Positions 62,916 through 64,000 of a DNA stretch of 64,000 nt are shown in pieces. Every line of letters begins with the position of its first letter. The stretch's first letter is position 1. The stretch is from Psychrobacter sp. TAE2020 (GTDB lineage Bacteria; Pseudomonadota; Gammaproteobacteria; Pseudomonadales; Moraxellaceae). The position numbers and the translations under genes were made by a program. The stretch is from contig NZ_JAHLMU010000001.1 in NCBI RefSeq assembly GCF_018919485.1, forward strand, positions 927,373-991,372, given 5' to 3'. The notes beneath the pieces are model-generated. The model was given only the letters and a program-made list of their open reading frames with translations. It made no database searches and was not told the origin of the DNA.

Positions 62916-64000
62916 TTAAACAATACCATCAGCTTTAAGCTTAGCTATCATCTCGCTGTTATAGCCAAGTGATGCAAGTGTGCTATCGGTATGCTCACTC
63001 AAACGTGGTGGCGGCGAGCGATAACTGACTGGCGACTCCGAGAGTTTGATAGGATTGCCCAAAGCTTTAACTGGACTACCTTGTGCCGCAAAATCTACAA
63101 TCATCTCGCGTGCTACCGCTTGCGGCATCGCTAAAGCCTCAGCGACATTGTGAATAGCACCGCAAGGTACGCCTGTTTGCGACAATACCTGTAACCAATG
63201 CGTACGCGACTGCTGAGCAAACTTTTCGCTTAGCCATTCGGACAGGATTTCACGGTTTTCAACACGGGCAGGATTAGTGGTAAAGCGAGGGTCTTGATAC
63301 CAATCAACATCCAACACGGTACAGAGCTTAGCGAATTGGCTGTCATTACCACAAGCTAGGATAAAATGTTGCTCGGCCTCAGCTTCGAACACTTGATAAG
63401 GGACGATATTAGGATGCTGGTTGCCTAGTCTTGGGGGTACTTTACCTGAAGCTAGGTGATTCATGCCGACATTGGCCAGCATCGCCAAGGCGCTATCCAA
63501 CAACGCTACATCGACATGCTGTCCGCGTCCGCTATGTTGCCGTGCTATCAGAGCGGCTTGAATACCAATAGTCAGCTGCAATCCTGCGAACAAATCAATA
63601 ACGGCTACCCCTACTTTATGCGGCTCGCCAGCGCTCGGTCCAGTGATACTCATCAACCCTGATAGACCTTGGATAATATAGTCATAACCTGGCAGCTTAG
63701 CATCAGGGCCAGTCTGACCAAAGCCCGTCAAGGAGGCGTAGATTAAGCGTGGGTTTGACGGTTTTAGACTGGCGTAATCTAGACCATATTTCTTTAGACC
63801 GCCAACTTTGAAGTTCTCTACTAAAATGTCACTATCAGCAATAAGCTGCTTAATAATAGCCTGCCCAGCTGGGGTCGTAATGTCGACGGTGAGTGATTTT
63901 TTATTACGATTGATAGTGGCATAATAAGCTGAAGTGTCATCACTAAAGGCTGGTGGTGCCCAGTGCCGAGTTTCATCACCAATACCTGGTCGCTCAACTT
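62916..64000 (-). CDS. CaiB/BaiF CoA-transferase, N-terminus off window
   Basis: The minus-strand frame is open from 64000 to the stop at 62916, about 360 residues of a family III CoA-transferase whose first few dozen residues lie outside the window. Readable marks are VERPGIGDETRHWAPP near the visible start, NRNKKSLTVDI, ADSDILVENFKVG, the SLTGFGQTGP signature and the catalytic Asp in PGYDYIIQGLSGLMS. These enzymes move CoA between carboxylic acids such as succinate, glutarate or carnitine-type acids. A TTG at 63731 should not be taken as the start, as homology continues upstream. Confidence 0.92.
   Translation of the reverse strand, partial: VERPGIGDETRHWAPPAFSDDTSAYYATINRNKKSLTVDITTPAGQAIIKQLIADSDILVENFKVGGLKKYGLDYASLKPSNPRLIYASLTGFGQTGPDAKLPGYDYIIQGLSGLMSITGPSAGEPHKVGVAVIDLFAGLQLTIGIQAALIARQHSGRGQHVDVALLDSALAMLANVGMNHLASGKVPPRLGNQHPNIVPYQVFEAEAEQHFILACGNDSQFAKLCTVLDVDWYQDPRFTTNPARVENREILSEWLSEKFAQQSRTHWLQVLSQTGVPCGAIHNVAEALAMPQAVAREMIVDFAAQGSPVKALGNPIKLSESPVSYRSPPPRLSEHTDSTLASLGYNSEMIAKLKADGIV

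Noticed and set aside
62916..63731. CoA-transferase starting at 63731
   Set aside because: The codon there is TTG inside the conserved SLTGFGQTGP motif, and the frame with family similarity continues to the window edge.

Overview
The window looks like chromosomal DNA of a gammaproteobacterium of the Moraxellaceae, most likely a Psychrobacter species. This is an inference from moderate-to-low GC, an rnhA-dnaQ fusion, a stand-alone RnfB beside nth, paired BCCT osmolyte transporters, and AT-rich intergenic DNA with short imperfect repeats. No rRNA, tRNA, complete insertion sequence, prophage or CRISPR array was seen. Both window edges cut genes: a Sel1-repeat protein on the left and a CaiB-type CoA-transferase on the right.

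Layout. 0-13 kb: envelope and small hypothetical genes, then a plus-strand run of an rnhA-dnaQ fusion, a FimL-like scaffold protein, nudC, an rnfB-like ferredoxin, nth, metK and a DUF3144 gene. 13-21 kb: two tandem BCCT transporters, clpB and an L,D-transpeptidase, all on the minus strand. 21-27 kb: a short-chain dehydrogenase, a poxvirus-type topoisomerase IB, a GNAT acetyltransferase, ppnP, prfB with its programmed frameshift, a HAD phosphatase and a gamma-carbonic anhydrase. 27-34 kb: a PAP2 phosphatase, carA and carB separated by an AT-rich ORF of unknown function, and greA. 34-39 kb: a decayed nitrate/nitrite assimilation locus. cobA and nirD are intact, but nasA and nirB have both lost their 5' halves and carry nonsense or frameshift lesions. 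39-43 kb: a radical-SAM/DUF4130 pair of putative DNA-repair genes and a group-4 glycosyltransferase.

43-63 kb is a large polyamine/GABA catabolic region. It holds a PuuR-like regulator, puuD, puuA, puuB, an NhaC-family antiporter, aguB, a broken aguA, a Sad-type semialdehyde dehydrogenase, an APC permease, gabT, gabD, a divergent IclR regulator, an acetylpolyamine amidohydrolase of the histone-deacetylase fold, a tandem SnoaL-like protein and an aminobutyraldehyde dehydrogenase. Together these would import polyamines, deacetylate acetylpolyamines, route putrescine through gamma-glutamyl intermediates (PuuA-PuuB-PuuD) or through aminobutyraldehyde to GABA, and finish via GabT and GabD/Sad to succinate. 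The agmatine-to-putrescine branch is cut, because agmatine deiminase carries a nonsense codon, a -1 frameshift and a Tyr where the catalytic Cys should be.

The strongest observations for follow-up are the two independent gene-decay events (nasA/nirB and aguA), the carA-carB intergenic ORF, the overlapping palindromes between gabD and iclR, the PuuR-box-like sequences between puuD and puuA, and the unassigned carriers and SnoaL-like protein in the polyamine region. I found no clear wholly undescribed multi-gene system. All homology calls come from reading motifs, not from database searches.
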